Shown here: piece by piece, positions 51,226-59,490 of the stretch
Layout: the number at the start of each line of letters is the position of its first letter
Numbering within the stretch: position 1 is the first letter of the stretch
NCBI RefSeq assembly: GCF_018531465.1
Contig: NZ_JAHDTF010000030.1
Location: forward strand, 1 to 64,000
From: Sphaerisporangium fuscum
GTDB taxonomy: Bacteria; Actinomycetota; Actinomycetes; Streptosporangiales; Streptosporangiaceae
Reading direction: 5' to 3'
DNA length: 64,000 nt
Notes under the pieces: generated by a model
What the model was told of the DNA's origin: nothing
The model's input: only the letters and a program-made list of their open reading frames with translations
Databases searched by the model: none
Translations under genes and position numbers: made by a program

Positions 51226-51630
51226 TCAGACGCGGCGGCGCTTGGGCGGACGGCAACCGTTGTGGGGAACCGGGGTCACATCCTGGATGGAACCCACCTC
51301 GAGGCCGGTGGCCTGGAGGGACCGGATGGCGGTCTCGCGACCGGAGCCGGGGCCCTTCACGAAGACGTCGACCTTGCGCATGCCGTGCTCCATGGCCCGG
51401 CGCGCGGCGTTCTCGGCGGCCATCTGCGCGGCGAACGGGGTGGACTTGCGGGAGCCCTTGAACCCGACGTGGCCGGCGCTGGCCCAGGAGATCACGTTCC
51501 CGCTGGGGTCGGTGATCGAAACGATCGTGTTGTTGAACGTGCTCTTGATGTGGGCGTGCCCGTGAGCGACGTTCTTCTTCTCCTTGCGGCGCACCTTCTT
51601 CGGTGCACCCTGGCGGCTCTTCGGAGGCAT
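51226..51630 (-). CDS. rpsK: 30S ribosomal protein S11
   Basis: A 134-residue S11 with the basic N-terminus KKVRRKEKKNVAHGHAHI, the core FNNTIVSITDPSGNVISWASAG and the C-terminal DVTPVPHNGCRPPKRRRV. It is 20 bases upstream of rpsD. Confidence 0.98.
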   Translation of the reverse strand: MPPKSRQGAPKKVRRKEKKNVAHGHAHIKSTFNNTIVSITDPSGNVISWASAGHVGFKGSRKSTPFAAQMAAENAARRAMEHGMRKVDVFVKGPGSGRETAIRSLQATGLEVGSIQDVTPVPHNGCRPPKRRRV

Positions 51631-51723
51631 GTAGCGCTATCTCCTGAGGTGGTCGGTCCTGCTGCGTGGACGCCGGCGCGGCAACGGGCCCTGGCCGGGC
51701 CCGGCTCTGCGCCTCGTCGCGGA

Positions 51724-52104
51724 CTACTTCTTGCCGGGCTTCTTCTTGCCGGCCACGGTCTTCTTCTTGCCCTTGCGGGTGCGCGCGTTGGTCTGCGTAC
51801 GCTGACCGTGCACGGGGAGACCGCGGCGGTGACGGATGCCCTGGTAGCAGCCGATTTCGATCTTGCGGCGGATGTCGGCCTGAACTTCACGACGGAGGTC
51901 ACCCTCGATCTTGAAGGTGGCCTCGATGTAGTCACGCAGCGGCACCAGCTCGGTGTCGGAGAGCTGGTGGACGCGAAGGTCCCCGCTCACGCCGGTGGCC
52001 TGCAGGATCTCCTGCGCGCGGCTGCGTCCGATTCCGTAGATGTAGGTGAGAGCGATCTCCAGCCGCTTGTCGCGGGGGAGGTCGACGCCAACCAGGCGAG
52101 CCAT
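51724..52104 (-). CDS. rpsM: 30S ribosomal protein S13
   Basis: A 126-residue S13: MARLVGVDLPRDKRLEIALTYIYGIG at the start (shown in part), the CYQGIRHRRGLPVHGQRT motif that contacts tRNA and bridges subunits, and a Lys-rich C-terminus. First S gene after rpmJ, with a 191-base spacer in between. Confidence 0.98.
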   Translation of the reverse strand: MARLVGVDLPRDKRLEIALTYIYGIGRSRAQEILQATGVSGDLRVHQLSDTELVPLRDYIEATFKIEGDLRREVQADIRRKIEIGCYQGIRHRRGLPVHGQRTQTNARTRKGKKKTVAGKKKPGKK

Positions 52105-52295
52105 GGTCGGGCATTCTCCTTCGTGTGGCGGAGGTCTTACGCCTCACTACCCCTCCCCATGCCCGGGGTGAGGGCCCCGGCCTCCGACCGGGGGTCTCCC
52201 GCGTGGTTCGGCGTGCGCCGCCTGCGCGGGTGTGATGCGCTACTTCGGTTTCGTTCCGGGGTCACGGCCCGCCCGGGCCGGCCTCCGGGCCGCGA

Positions 52296-52409
52296 TCAGC
52301 CCTGGCGCTGCTTGTGGCGCAGGTTGTCGCAGATCACCATGACGCGACCGTGCCGGCGGATCACCTTGCACTTGTCGCAGATCTTCTTGACGCTCGGCTT
52401 GACCTTCAT
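52296..52409 (-). CDS. rpmJ: 50S ribosomal protein L36
   Basis: The 37-residue L36, read MKVKPSVKKICDKCK onward and ending RHKQRQG. It is the zinc-binding (C+) form with Cys11, Cys14, Cys27 and His32. It lies between infA and rpsM in the expected order. The reading frame was translated by hand from the ATG at 52409 to the TGA at 52296. Confidence 0.97.
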   Translation of the reverse strand: MKVKPSVKKICDKCKVIRRHGRVMVICDNLRHKQRQG

Positions 52410-52519
52410 AGTCCTTGTCGTTTCCCCAGACGGCCCGCCCGCCGGCCCTGCCTGGTCGAACCAGTCCCACCGTGCGCCGCACGGCCAGGCCGGATCTTCC
52501 TCGCTGCCGGGAAGGGGGC

Positions 52520-52741
52520 TTACTTGTATCGGTAGACGATCCGCCCACGACTAAGGTCGTAAGGGCTCAGTTCAACGACAACCCTGTCGTCGGGGAGGAT
52601 CCGGATGTAGTGCATCCGCATCCGTCCGCTGATGTGGGCCAGGACCTTATGGCCGTTGTCGAGCTGCACCCGGAACATCGCGTTCGGAAGCGACTCGACT
52701 ACAGTGCCCTCGATCTCGATGGCGCCGTCTTTCTTGGCCAT
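52520..52741 (-). CDS. infA: Translation initiation factor IF-1
   Basis: A 73-residue OB-fold protein that binds the ribosomal A site during initiation: KKDGAIEIEGTVVESLPNAMF at the start, VLAHISGRMRMHYIRILPGDRV-like core (here ILPDDRV) and SPYDLSRGRIVYRYK at the end. In most relatives map is immediately upstream; here 1.8 kb with two other genes intervenes. A possible minus-strand -10 box TAGTGT lies at 52787-52782, suggesting a separate promoter. Confidence 0.98.
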   Translation of the reverse strand: MAKKDGAIEIEGTVVESLPNAMFRVQLDNGHKVLAHISGRMRMHYIRILPDDRVVVELSPYDLSRGRIVYRYK

Positions 52742-53358
52742 GTCCCTCGCGTTTCACTGATCGGTCGTCTGAGGTTTCGGCACACTACGCAGCCGCGACC
52801 GTGAGCGCGTTGGAGAGAGCGGCGATCGCTGGACCGCCGACGCGCAATGGTCATAGTGAACCGACAAAGGAGTGTACGACAACTGGCGAGGAAATGCGAA
52901 ACGCCTGGCGCTTGACCGGACACAACCGCCCACCACCCTATCCCAGACGTGCAGAGAGGTGGACTGCCGCGACCTGCGAGTTCGGTGTGACGGCTCAGCG
53001 GCAGCGTGGCCTGCGGGATCAGGACGCGCCCACCCCGGCTCTCGGTACCGCCGACACCGGTCCGGGGTGGGCGCGTGCTCGTGGGCGCTCGCGCGCCGTC
53101 CGCCTCATCGGACCGGAAGTGGGGTGTGACCGCAGTTGTCCGACAAAGATCACCTACCCCGCGCCAAACCGGGAAACAACCGGGATCGGTAAAGCCTGCG
53201 TCCAATGCCCGTGAACGCCGGGCCCCTTCCACCACGAGCGCGCCGCCCCGGAGACGAAGGAGATCTCCTCCGACGCGAAGAAGCGGGCGCGCCGGATGAC
53301 GCGCCCGCCCACTCATCCCCCGCGTCCGGTCCCCTCGCGGACCGGACGGCACCATCGG
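52742..53358. other. 617-base region upstream of infA
   Basis: No convincing gene. It contains a perfect 14-bp inverted repeat CGCGCCCACCCCGG / CCGGGGTGGGCGCG (53025-53038 and 53062-53075) with a 23-base spacer that itself contains the palindrome CGGTACCG, and the terminator-like hairpin at 53283-53308. The rest is mixed sequence with somewhat lower GC near 52850-52900. It should carry the infA promoter and leader. Confidence 0.55.
53274..53308 (-). terminator. Terminator of the secreted repeat-protein gene
   Basis: A perfect 9-bp stem (GCGGGCGCG with CGCGCCCGC, 53283-53308) and an 8-base loop, 50 bases past the stop codon, followed on the minus strand by TTCTTCGCG. Confidence 0.65.
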
Positions 53359-53895
53359 TCAGAAGACGTCGGTATACCCGCCGCAGTCGCTCGTGCCGGA
53401 GCGGCCCTCGCAGACGCGGACGTCGAAGTCGTCGAACCCGTCGCTCCTGCGGAACCCGCCGAAGCGGTCGAGGTCGTAGCGGCCGAACGTGCGGAAGAAC
53501 CTGGTGTGGAAGCCGTGGTCGTCGTGCCAGCGGAACCACACGTAGCTGTACTGGTGGTCGTGGTCGCGGTCCAACAGGCTGCCGGAAAAGTAGTAGCGGC
53601 CGCCGGAGCCGATCCAGTAGCCCTTGAAGTACGACCGGTCGCCCCGGCCCTCGCCGTGCCCGAAGCCCGAGTAGATCGGGCCGAAGAAGTGCCGCGAGCC
53701 CAGGGCCTGGGCGGTGGCCGCCGAGCCGGTGGCGCCCGCGGCCGAACCGGTGGCCTCTGCGGCCGAACCGGTGGCCTCTGCGGCCGAACCAGTGGCTTCT
53801 GTGGCCGAGGCGTGGGCCGCGGGAGCCGCGGCGAGCCCCACCGCCAGCGAACCGGCGAGGGCGGTGCCGGCGAGCAGGTTGCGAATCTTTCGCAC
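53359..53895 (-). CDS. Secreted protein with ATGSAAE repeats and aromatic C-terminus
   Basis: An unrecognised 178-residue protein with a typical signal peptide (MRKIRNLLAGTALAGSLAVGL, in part; cleavage near AHAS, residue 30). The mature N-terminus has four seven-residue repeats of the type EATGSAA, encoded by near-identical 21-bp units. The C-terminal 110 residues are rich in Phe, Tyr, Gly, Asp, Arg and His (YFKGYWIGSGGRYYFSGSL, WFRWHDDHGFHTRFFRTFGR) with two Cys, suggesting a small beta-rich, disulfide-closed domain. It sits inside the ribosomal/secY cluster between map and infA. A second, larger family of such proteins may exist, but I cannot name it. Confidence 0.78.
   Translation of the reverse strand: MRKIRNLLAGTALAGSLAVGLAAAPAAHASATEATGSAAEATGSAAEATGSAAGATGSAATAQALGSRHFFGPIYSGFGHGEGRGDRSYFKGYWIGSGGRYYFSGSLLDRDHDHQYSYVWFRWHDDHGFHTRFFRTFGRYDLDRFGGFRRSDGFDDFDVRVCEGRSGTSDCGGYTDVF
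53717..53808. repeat. 21-bp tandem repeats in the secreted protein gene
   Basis: About four direct copies of a 21-bp unit (GGCCGAACCGGTGGCCTCTGC and variants), in frame and encoding EATGSAA. Two adjacent copies are identical and the outer ones carry scattered substitutions, the pattern expected from slippage or unequal exchange. Confidence 0.85.
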
Positions 53896-54073
53896 AGTGT
53901 CCTCCTGTGAGCGAGCGTCCTCCGGTCGAGGACGCGATCCCCGTACCGGGCGAGCTCCCTTTCGGGTCGCTCGCCCCGGACACCGCTCACGTTAGGAAGG
54001 CGAAAGGATCCGTTCCGCGTACAAATCCACACTCATCCGCAGCGTGCAATAAGGCACACAACGCCCGAAAGGC

Positions 54074-54511
54074 TCAGTGGCCCTTGTCCTTGCGACGGCC
54101 GTCGTTGGAGTGCGTACCGAAGATCGTGCTCACCAGCAGGATCGCGCCCCAGGGGCCGGCGACCCACATCGGCCAGAAATAGCCACCGAGGTCGGTCATG
54201 GCCCAGATGACCGTGCACACCGCCAGGACCGAGAAGTAGGACGCCCACGCCGCCCGGGCCCCCTTGCCGGATCCACGGGCGGGCCGCTTGGCCGGCGGCT
54301 GCGCCGTGGCGGGCAGCTTGTGGAGGTCGATGTCGGGCAGGTCGGCCGTCAGCTTCTGCAGGTCACCGAAGGTCCTGCCCTGGTAGACGAGCTCTAGGCG
54401 CTCGTTGAACTCGTCCATGGTGAGCCTGCCCTGGGCACAATGCTCACGCAGAGCGGCCGCGACACGGTCTCTGTCGCCGTCCGACGCCCTCATATCCGGT
54501 GTCGCCGCCAT
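54074..54511 (-). CDS. DUF1707 membrane protein
   Basis: A 145-residue protein with the actinobacterial DUF1707 domain at the N-terminus (MRASDGDRDRVAAALREHC, then GRLTMDEFNERLELVYQGRT), a Pro/Lys/Arg linker, and two membrane helices (AAWASYFSVLAVCTVIWAM and MWVAGPWGAILLVSTIFG). DUF1707 proteins are widespread in actinobacteria and often act with or are fused to SHOCT-like or regulatory domains; the function is not known. Start either at ATG 54511 or at ATG 54493, where the domain itself begins. Inserted between map and infA. Confidence 0.85.
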   Translation of the reverse strand: MAATPDMRASDGDRDRVAAALREHCAQGRLTMDEFNERLELVYQGRTFGDLQKLTADLPDIDLHKLPATAQPPAKRPARGSGKGARAAWASYFSVLAVCTVIWAMTDLGGYFWPMWVAGPWGAILLVSTIFGTHSNDGRRKDKGH

Positions 54512-54572
54512 CGCCCTCAACTCTCGTCGTCCGACCGGAGAGAGACTCACCCGGCCCTCGGGTCAAGGCAGT

Positions 54573-55415
54573 TCATCGCACTGTCTTGCCGTCGGCGGCC
54601 GCCGCGTCTCCCAGCAGTTCGCCAAGGCGCCCCTTGCCCCCATCAAGGGCAGTGAGCACCCAAGGGCCATTATCGGTCACCGCGACGCTGTGCTCGAAGT
54701 GCGCGGAGGACCTTCCGTCGATGGTGACGACGGTCCAGTCGTCGGCGAGGACACGGGTCTTGTCCGTCCCGAGGTTGACCATCGGCTCGACGGCGAAGCA
54801 CATGCCGGTCTCGAAACGCGGGCCCCGGCCGGGCTTGCCATGGTTGGCCACCCACGGGTCCATGTGCATCTCGGTGCCGATGCCGTGGCCGCCGTACTCC
54901 TGGGGGATGCCGTAACGGCCCTGGGAGCGCACGTACCGCTCCACCTCGTACCCGATGTCGGAAAGGTGCCTGCCGACCGTCAGGGCCGCGATGCCGCGCC
55001 ACATGGCTTCCTCGGTGACGCGCATGAGCTCGGTCAGCTTGGGGTCGACCTCGCCCACGCCGACGGTGATCGCCGAGTCGCCGTGCCAGCCGTCGAGGAT
55101 GGCTCCGCAGTCGATCGAGATGATGTCGCCCTCGCGCAGCGGCCGCCGGTCGGTCGGGATGCCGTGCACCACTTCGTCGTTCACCGAGGCGCAGATGGTG
55201 GCGGGGAAGCCCTGGTATCCCTTGAAGGACGGGATCGCCCCCTCGTCGCGAATGGCCTTCTCGGCGATCGCGTCCAGGTCGAGCGGTGTCATCCCCGGTC
55301 GCACGGACTCGCGCAGCAACTCGAGCGTGCGCCCGACCACGAGACCCGCGGCCCGCATCTTCTCCAGCTGCTCAGGCGTCTTGATCTGAATTCCGTGCTT
55401 GTTCTTCTTGAACAC
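54573..55415 (-). CDS. map: Methionine aminopeptidase, type I
   Basis: Removes the initiator methionine from nascent proteins. The 280-residue enzyme has all five metal ligands: Asp102 and Asp113 (SIDCGAILDGWHGDSA), His177 (GGHGIGTEMH), Glu210 (FAVEPMV) and Glu241 (AHFEHSVAVT). GTG start. It is separated from adk by 230 bases with a strong hairpin, so it probably has its own promoter. The downstream neighbour on the same strand is a DUF1707 gene instead of infA. Confidence 0.97.
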   Translation of the reverse strand: MFKKNKHGIQIKTPEQLEKMRAAGLVVGRTLELLRESVRPGMTPLDLDAIAEKAIRDEGAIPSFKGYQGFPATICASVNDEVVHGIPTDRRPLREGDIISIDCGAILDGWHGDSAITVGVGEVDPKLTELMRVTEEAMWRGIAALTVGRHLSDIGYEVERYVRSQGRYGIPQEYGGHGIGTEMHMDPWVANHGKPGRGPRFETGMCFAVEPMVNLGTDKTRVLADDWTVVTIDGRSSAHFEHSVAVTDNGPWVLTALDGGKGRLGELLGDAAAADGKTVR

Positions 55416-55490
55416 TTACTGGCACCCCCTGGGGTGAATCAACGGATGGCGCGGCATCGCAATTCCCCCGATTGTCCCCCAACAACGCCA

Positions 55491-55525
55491 ACGCCACCCC
55501 TGGAGAACGACTCCAGGGGTGGCGT
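55491..55525 (-). terminator. Perfect hairpin between adk and map
   Basis: Two exactly complementary 15-bp arms (ACGCCACCCCTGGAG) surround a 5-base loop, 120 bases past the adk stop. The tail on the minus strand is TTGGCGTTGTTGG, not a clean T-run. It probably terminates or strongly attenuates the secY-adk transcript before map. Confidence 0.72.
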
Positions 55526-55645
55526 AAGCCCAACAAACGCCCTGCGTTCGCCTCGCGGTGCTCGATGGCCTCGCATCCGCTCGGCGGCTCGGGCCGCCCC
55601 TCGCGACGGCGGTCCTCATCGTCGCCCGGGCACGTCCCTCGCGGG

Positions 55646-56299
55646 TCAGTCGGCGAACCGGCGCAGCTCCGCCATCGCCCGCTGCGTGATCTCTTCGACG
55701 GGACCGGTGGCGTCGACGCCACGGAGGATGCCCTCGTCGGCGTAGAACGAGATCAGCGGAGCGGTCTGCTCCTGGTAGACCTCGAGCCGGTGACGGATGG
55801 TCTCCTCCCGGTCGTCGTCGCGCTGGAACAGCTCGCCCCCGCAGGCGTCGCAGACCCCCTCCTGGGAGGGGGGATCGAACACCACGTGCCACACCTTGCC
55901 GCAGGAACGGCACGTGCGGCGCCCGGCCAGGCGGCGCACGACCTCCTCGTCGTCGACCACGAGCTCGAGCACGACGTCGAGCGAGGTGCCGAACTCGGCG
56001 AGCATCTTGTTCAAGATCTGCGCCTGAGGCACGTTCCGCGGGAAGCCGTCGAGCAGGAAGCCCTCCTGCGCGTCGGCCTCGGAGAGACGGTCGCGGACCA
56101 TGGCGATGGTGACCTCGTCGGGTACGAGGTCGCCACGGTCCATGTACTCCTTGGCAAGCTTGCCGAGTTCCGTACCGCCCGAGACATTGGCACGGAAAAT
56201 GTCCCCTGTCGAGATCTTCGGGATGGACAGGTTCGATGCGATGTACTGGGCCTGTGTCCCCTTGCCCGCTCCGGGGGGCCCGACCAGGACGACGCGCAC
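55646..56299 (-). CDS. adk: Adenylate kinase
   Basis: Interconverts ATP + AMP and 2 ADP. The 217-residue long-form enzyme has the P-loop VLVGPPGAGKGTQA, FLLDGFPRNVPQA, and a zinc-binding LID with CRSCGKVWH and CDACGGEL. The GTG start shares one base with the secY stop codon (TAGTG), so the two are translationally coupled. Confidence 0.98.
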   Translation of the reverse strand: MRVVLVGPPGAGKGTQAQYIASNLSIPKISTGDIFRANVSGGTELGKLAKEYMDRGDLVPDEVTIAMVRDRLSEADAQEGFLLDGFPRNVPQAQILNKMLAEFGTSLDVVLELVVDDEEVVRRLAGRRTCRSCGKVWHVVFDPPSQEGVCDACGGELFQRDDDREETIRHRLEVYQEQTAPLISFYADEGILRGVDATGPVEEITQRAMAELRRFAD

Positions 56300-57606
56300 T
56301 ACTTGAGGAAGCCCTCGTAGTTCCGCTGCTGCAGCTGGCTCTCGATCTGCTTCACGGTGTCCAGCCCAACACCAACCATGATCAGAATGCTCGTGCCTCC
56401 GAACGGGAAGTTCTGGCTCGCACCTGCCACCGCCAGCGCGATGATCGGCACCATGGAGATCAGGCCCAGATACAACGAGCCGGGGGCGGTCAACCGCGTG
56501 AGCACGTAGTTGAGGTACTCAGCGGTAGGCCGGCCCGGGCGGATGCCCGGGATGAATCCACCGTACTTCTTCATGTTGTCGGCGACTTCAACGGGGTTGA
56601 AGGTGATGGACACGTAGAAGTAGGTGAAGAAGATGATCAGCACGAAGAACGTGATCATGTAGACCGGGTGGTCACCCCGGACGAAGTTCTGCGCGAGCCA
56701 CTGGACGATCGGGCCGGGGTTCTCCTTGTTGCCGAACAGCGACACGAACAGCTGCGGCAGGTACAGCAGCGAGGAGGCGAAGATGACCGGGATGATGCCG
56801 GCCTGGTTCACCTTCAGAGGAATGTAGGTGGAGGTTCCGCCGTACATGCGGCGGCCCACCATGCGCTTGGCGTACTGCACGGGGATGCGGCGCTGGGCCT
56901 GCTCGACGAACACCACCGCAGCGATCATGAACACCCCGACGACCATCACCACGACGAAGGTGAAGGCGTTCTGGCGGAAGATGTTCATCAGCTCGGCGGG
57001 GAAGACCGCGATGACCTGGGTGAAGATCAGGATCGACATGCCGTTGCCGACCCCGCGGTCGGTGACGAGCTCGCCGAGCCACATGATCACCGAGGTGCCG
57101 GCCGTCATGCAGATCACCATCGTGACGATGGTGAAGGCGTCGTTGTTGATGAGGAGCGGCTGACGGCAGTTCGGGAACAGCTGCCCGGTGCGCGCCAGCG
57201 CCACGAAGGCGGTCGACTGCAGGACGCCGAGGCCGATGGTCAGATATCGCGTGTACTGCGTGATCTTCGCATTACCCGCCTGGCCTTCCTTCTTCAAGGC
57301 CTCGAGGCGAGGAATGACCACCGTGAGCAGCTGAAGGATGATGCTCGAGGTGATGTACGGCATGATGCCGAGTGCGAAGACGGACAGCTTGAGCAGCGCG
57401 CCACCACTGAACAGCTGCACCATGCCATAGATGTTGGCGGCGTCGCCCGCCTGTGCCTCGTCCAGACACCGCTGGACGTTGGCCGTGTTCACACCCGGGG
57501 TCGGCAGCACCGATCCGAGCCGGAACAGCACGATGATGCCCAGCGTGAACAGCAGCTTCTTGCGCAGGTCGGGCGCACGGAACGCCCGGGTAATCGCGGT
57601 CAGCAC
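56299..57606 (-). CDS. secY: Protein translocase channel SecY
   Basis: The 435-residue central subunit of the SecYEG membrane channel with ten predicted helices. Recognisable are the N-terminal RAPDLRKKLLFTLGIIVLFRLGS, the plug region with FSGGALLKLSVFALGIMPYITSSII, MVGRRMYGGTSTYIPLKVNQAG, and the conserved FIPGIRPGRPTAEYL in the cytosolic loop. It lies between rplO and adk as usual. Confidence 0.98.
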   Translation of the reverse strand: MLTAITRAFRAPDLRKKLLFTLGIIVLFRLGSVLPTPGVNTANVQRCLDEAQAGDAANIYGMVQLFSGGALLKLSVFALGIMPYITSSIILQLLTVVIPRLEALKKEGQAGNAKITQYTRYLTIGLGVLQSTAFVALARTGQLFPNCRQPLLINNDAFTIVTMVICMTAGTSVIMWLGELVTDRGVGNGMSILIFTQVIAVFPAELMNIFRQNAFTFVVVMVVGVFMIAAVVFVEQAQRRIPVQYAKRMVGRRMYGGTSTYIPLKVNQAGIIPVIFASSLLYLPQLFVSLFGNKENPGPIVQWLAQNFVRGDHPVYMITFFVLIIFFTYFYVSITFNPVEVADNMKKYGGFIPGIRPGRPTAEYLNYVLTRLTAPGSLYLGLISMVPIIALAVAGASQNFPFGGTSILIMVGVGLDTVKQIESQLQQRNYEGFLK

Positions 57607-57728
57607 GGTCCCTCCTGCGCGCCTGTTAGGCGGTATCGGTCAGCGAAGGTCTGGGAGTGGTCCATCGGCACATCTCTGATCAACGAGCCCTGGACAGCCT
57701 TCTGTCCAGCGCACTCTAACGCACTACG

Positions 57729-57759
57729 GGCGCGGAGGCTCCATGTGAGCCCCCGCGCC
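57729..57759 (-). other. Hairpin between rplO and secY
   Basis: A 13-bp stem with one mismatch (GGCGCGGAGGCTC with GAGCCCCCGCGCC) and a 5-base loop, 13 bases past the rplO stop, in a 166-base spacer. No T-run follows. It may partially reduce read-through from the ribosomal genes into secY. Confidence 0.55.
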
Positions 57760-57772
57760 TCGTATTGCCTGT

Positions 57773-58237
57773 CTACAGCTCGGTGACGGAGCCACCCGCC
57801 GCAGCGATCTTCTCCTTCGCGGAGGCGGAGAAGGCGTGCGCCTGCACGTTCAACGCCACCGAGATCTCGCCGGTTCCCAGGATCTTCACCGGCTGGTTCT
57901 TGCGGACCGCGCCCCGCTCGACCAGCGTCTCCACGGAGACGTCGCCGCCCTCCGGGAAGAGCTCGCCGAGCCTGTCCAGGTTGACGACCTGGTAGGTCGT
58001 CTTGAACAGGGCGTTGGAGAAGCCCTTGCGCTTCGGGAGCCGCCGCTGGAGCGGCACCTGGCCACCCTCGAAGCCGAGGGGGACGTTGGTGCGGGAGTGC
58101 GTGCCCTTGGTACCACGACCGGCGGTCTTGCCCTTGGACGCCTCACCACGACCCTTGCGGATCTTGGCCTTGTTGGCGCCGGGGGCCGGACGCAGGTGGT
58201 GGACGCGCAGCGGCGCGCCGTTGTTCTCGTTAGCCAT
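57773..58237 (-). CDS. rplO: 50S ribosomal protein L15
   Basis: A 154-residue L15 with LRVHHLRPAPGANKAKIRKGRGEAS at the start, the Gly/Arg-rich KGKTAGRGTKGTHSR, GFEGGQVPLQRRLPKRKGF and the C-terminal VQAHAFSASAKEKI. Two bases from rpmD. Confidence 0.98.
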   Translation of the reverse strand: MANENNGAPLRVHHLRPAPGANKAKIRKGRGEASKGKTAGRGTKGTHSRTNVPLGFEGGQVPLQRRLPKRKGFSNALFKTTYQVVNLDRLGELFPEGGDVSVETLVERGAVRKNQPVKILGTGEISVALNVQAHAFSASAKEKIAAAGGSVTEL

Positions 58238-58239
58238 GA

Positions 58240-58422
58240 CTAGTCGACCTCTTCCACCTCGACGAGGTGCGTCACCACGGCGACCATGCCCCGGATCTCC
58301 GGGCGGTCCTCCTTGACGACGACGTCGCCGATTCGCTTCAGGCCCAGCGAGCGCAGCGAGTCACGCTGGTTCTGCTTGCCACCGATCTTCGATCGGACCT
58401 GAGTGATCTTGAGACGAGCCAT
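58240..58422 (-). CDS. rpmD: 50S ribosomal protein L30
   Basis: A 60-residue L30: RLKITQVRSKIGGKQNQRDSLRSLGLKRIGD is the family core (quoted here as its beginning RLKITQVRSKIGG and its end LRSLGLKRIGD). Three bases from rpsE. Confidence 0.97.
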   Translation of the reverse strand: MARLKITQVRSKIGGKQNQRDSLRSLGLKRIGDVVVKEDRPEIRGMVAVVTHLVEVEEVD

Positions 58423-58425
58423 CGG

Positions 58426-59058
58426 CTAGCTCACCGCCTTCGCCGCCGCGGCGGCCTCGGCGATGCCCTCGGCGCGAGCCTTGAGCATGCGAACCGGAGC
58501 GACGTGCTCGATCGGGAGCCCACGGCGGGCGGCGATCTCCTCGGGCCGGCTGAGGCCCTTCAGTGCCGCGACGGTCGCGTGGACGATGTTGATCGGGTTG
58601 TCCGAGCCGAGCGACTTGGACAGCACGTCGTGGATGCCGGCGCACTCCAGGACGGCGCGCACCGGACCACCCGCGATGACACCGGTACCGGGCGAGGCCG
58701 GACGCAGGAGGACGACGCCGGCGGCGTCCTCACCCTGCACGGTGTGCGGGATGGTCCCCTGGATGCGCGGCACCTTGAAGAAGTGCTTCTTGGCCTCCTC
58801 GACACCCTTGGCGATCGCCGCGGGCACCTCCTTGGCCTTGCCGTAACCCACACCGACCAGGCCGTTGCCGTCACCGACGACAACCAGGGCGGTGAAGCTG
58901 AAGCGCCGACCACCCTTGACGACCTTGGCCACTCGATTGATCTTCACGACGCGCTCGATGTACGAGACGCCCTTCTCGGCAGCGCCGCCGCGGCGATCGT
59001 CGCGACGGTCTCGCCGCTCACCACCGCCGCCGGCACCGCGACGCGGAGCTGCAGCCAT
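58426..59058 (-). CDS. rpsE: 30S ribosomal protein S5
   Basis: A 210-residue S5. A Gly/Arg-rich N-terminal extension (RRGAGGGGERRDRRDDRRGG) typical of actinobacteria precedes the double-stranded RNA-binding core (ERVVKINRVAKVVKGGRRFSF) and the second domain (GGPVRAVLECAGIHDVLSKSLGS). ATG 59058 with AGAGGA upstream is the start. Confidence 0.97.
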   Translation of the reverse strand: MAAAPRRGAGGGGERRDRRDDRRGGAAEKGVSYIERVVKINRVAKVVKGGRRFSFTALVVVGDGNGLVGVGYGKAKEVPAAIAKGVEEAKKHFFKVPRIQGTIPHTVQGEDAAGVVLLRPASPGTGVIAGGPVRAVLECAGIHDVLSKSLGSDNPINIVHATVAALKGLSRPEEIAARRGLPIEHVAPVRMLKARAEGIAEAAAAAKAVS

Positions 59059-59107
59059 CAGTGGTTCCTCTCCTCGTTGCTCTTGATTGCGATCCTGGCC
59101 GGAGACA

Positions 59108-59488
59108 TCAGAACTCCAGCCCGCCTTCACGGGCGCTGTCCGCCAGAGCCGCGATGCGGCCCGCGTAGCGGTTGCCACCGCGGTCGAACACGACAGCGGT
59201 GATCCCGGCGGCCTTGGCCCGCTGAGCGACGAGCTCGCCGACCTTCTTCGCCTTGTCCGTCTTGGTGCCCTCGGCGTCCCGCAGCGAGACGTCCAGCGTG
59301 GACGCGCTCACCAGGGTGTGGCCGGCGATGTCGTCCACGACCTGCACGAAGATGTGACGCGCCGACCGGTTGACGACGAGACGCGGGCGGGCCGGAGAGC
59401 CGACGACCTTCTTGCGGACACGACGGTGACGACGCGAGCGCGACAGGGCGCGCGCGGCCGTGTGCTTTGCAACCTTGGTGAAGGCCAT
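59108..59488 (-). CDS. rplR: 50S ribosomal protein L18
   Basis: A 126-residue L18, the 5S rRNA-binding protein: RHRRVRKKVVGSPARPRLVV, RSARHIFVQVVDD and VVFDRGGNRYAGRIAALAD. Two bases downstream of rplF. Confidence 0.98.
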   Translation of the reverse strand: MAFTKVAKHTAARALSRSRRHRRVRKKVVGSPARPRLVVNRSARHIFVQVVDDIAGHTLVSASTLDVSLRDAEGTKTDKAKKVGELVAQRAKAAGITAVVFDRGGNRYAGRIAALADSAREGGLEF

Positions 59489-59490
59489 GA

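Noticed and set aside
52801..53214. A 137-codon plus-strand frame upstream of infA
   Set aside because: No ribosome-binding site, no recognisable domain, and atypical composition; it overlaps a strong inverted repeat. More likely leader or intergenic DNA.
53717..53808. Short repeats considered as a CRISPR array
   Set aside because: The units are contiguous, in frame and without spacers; they encode a peptide repeat.
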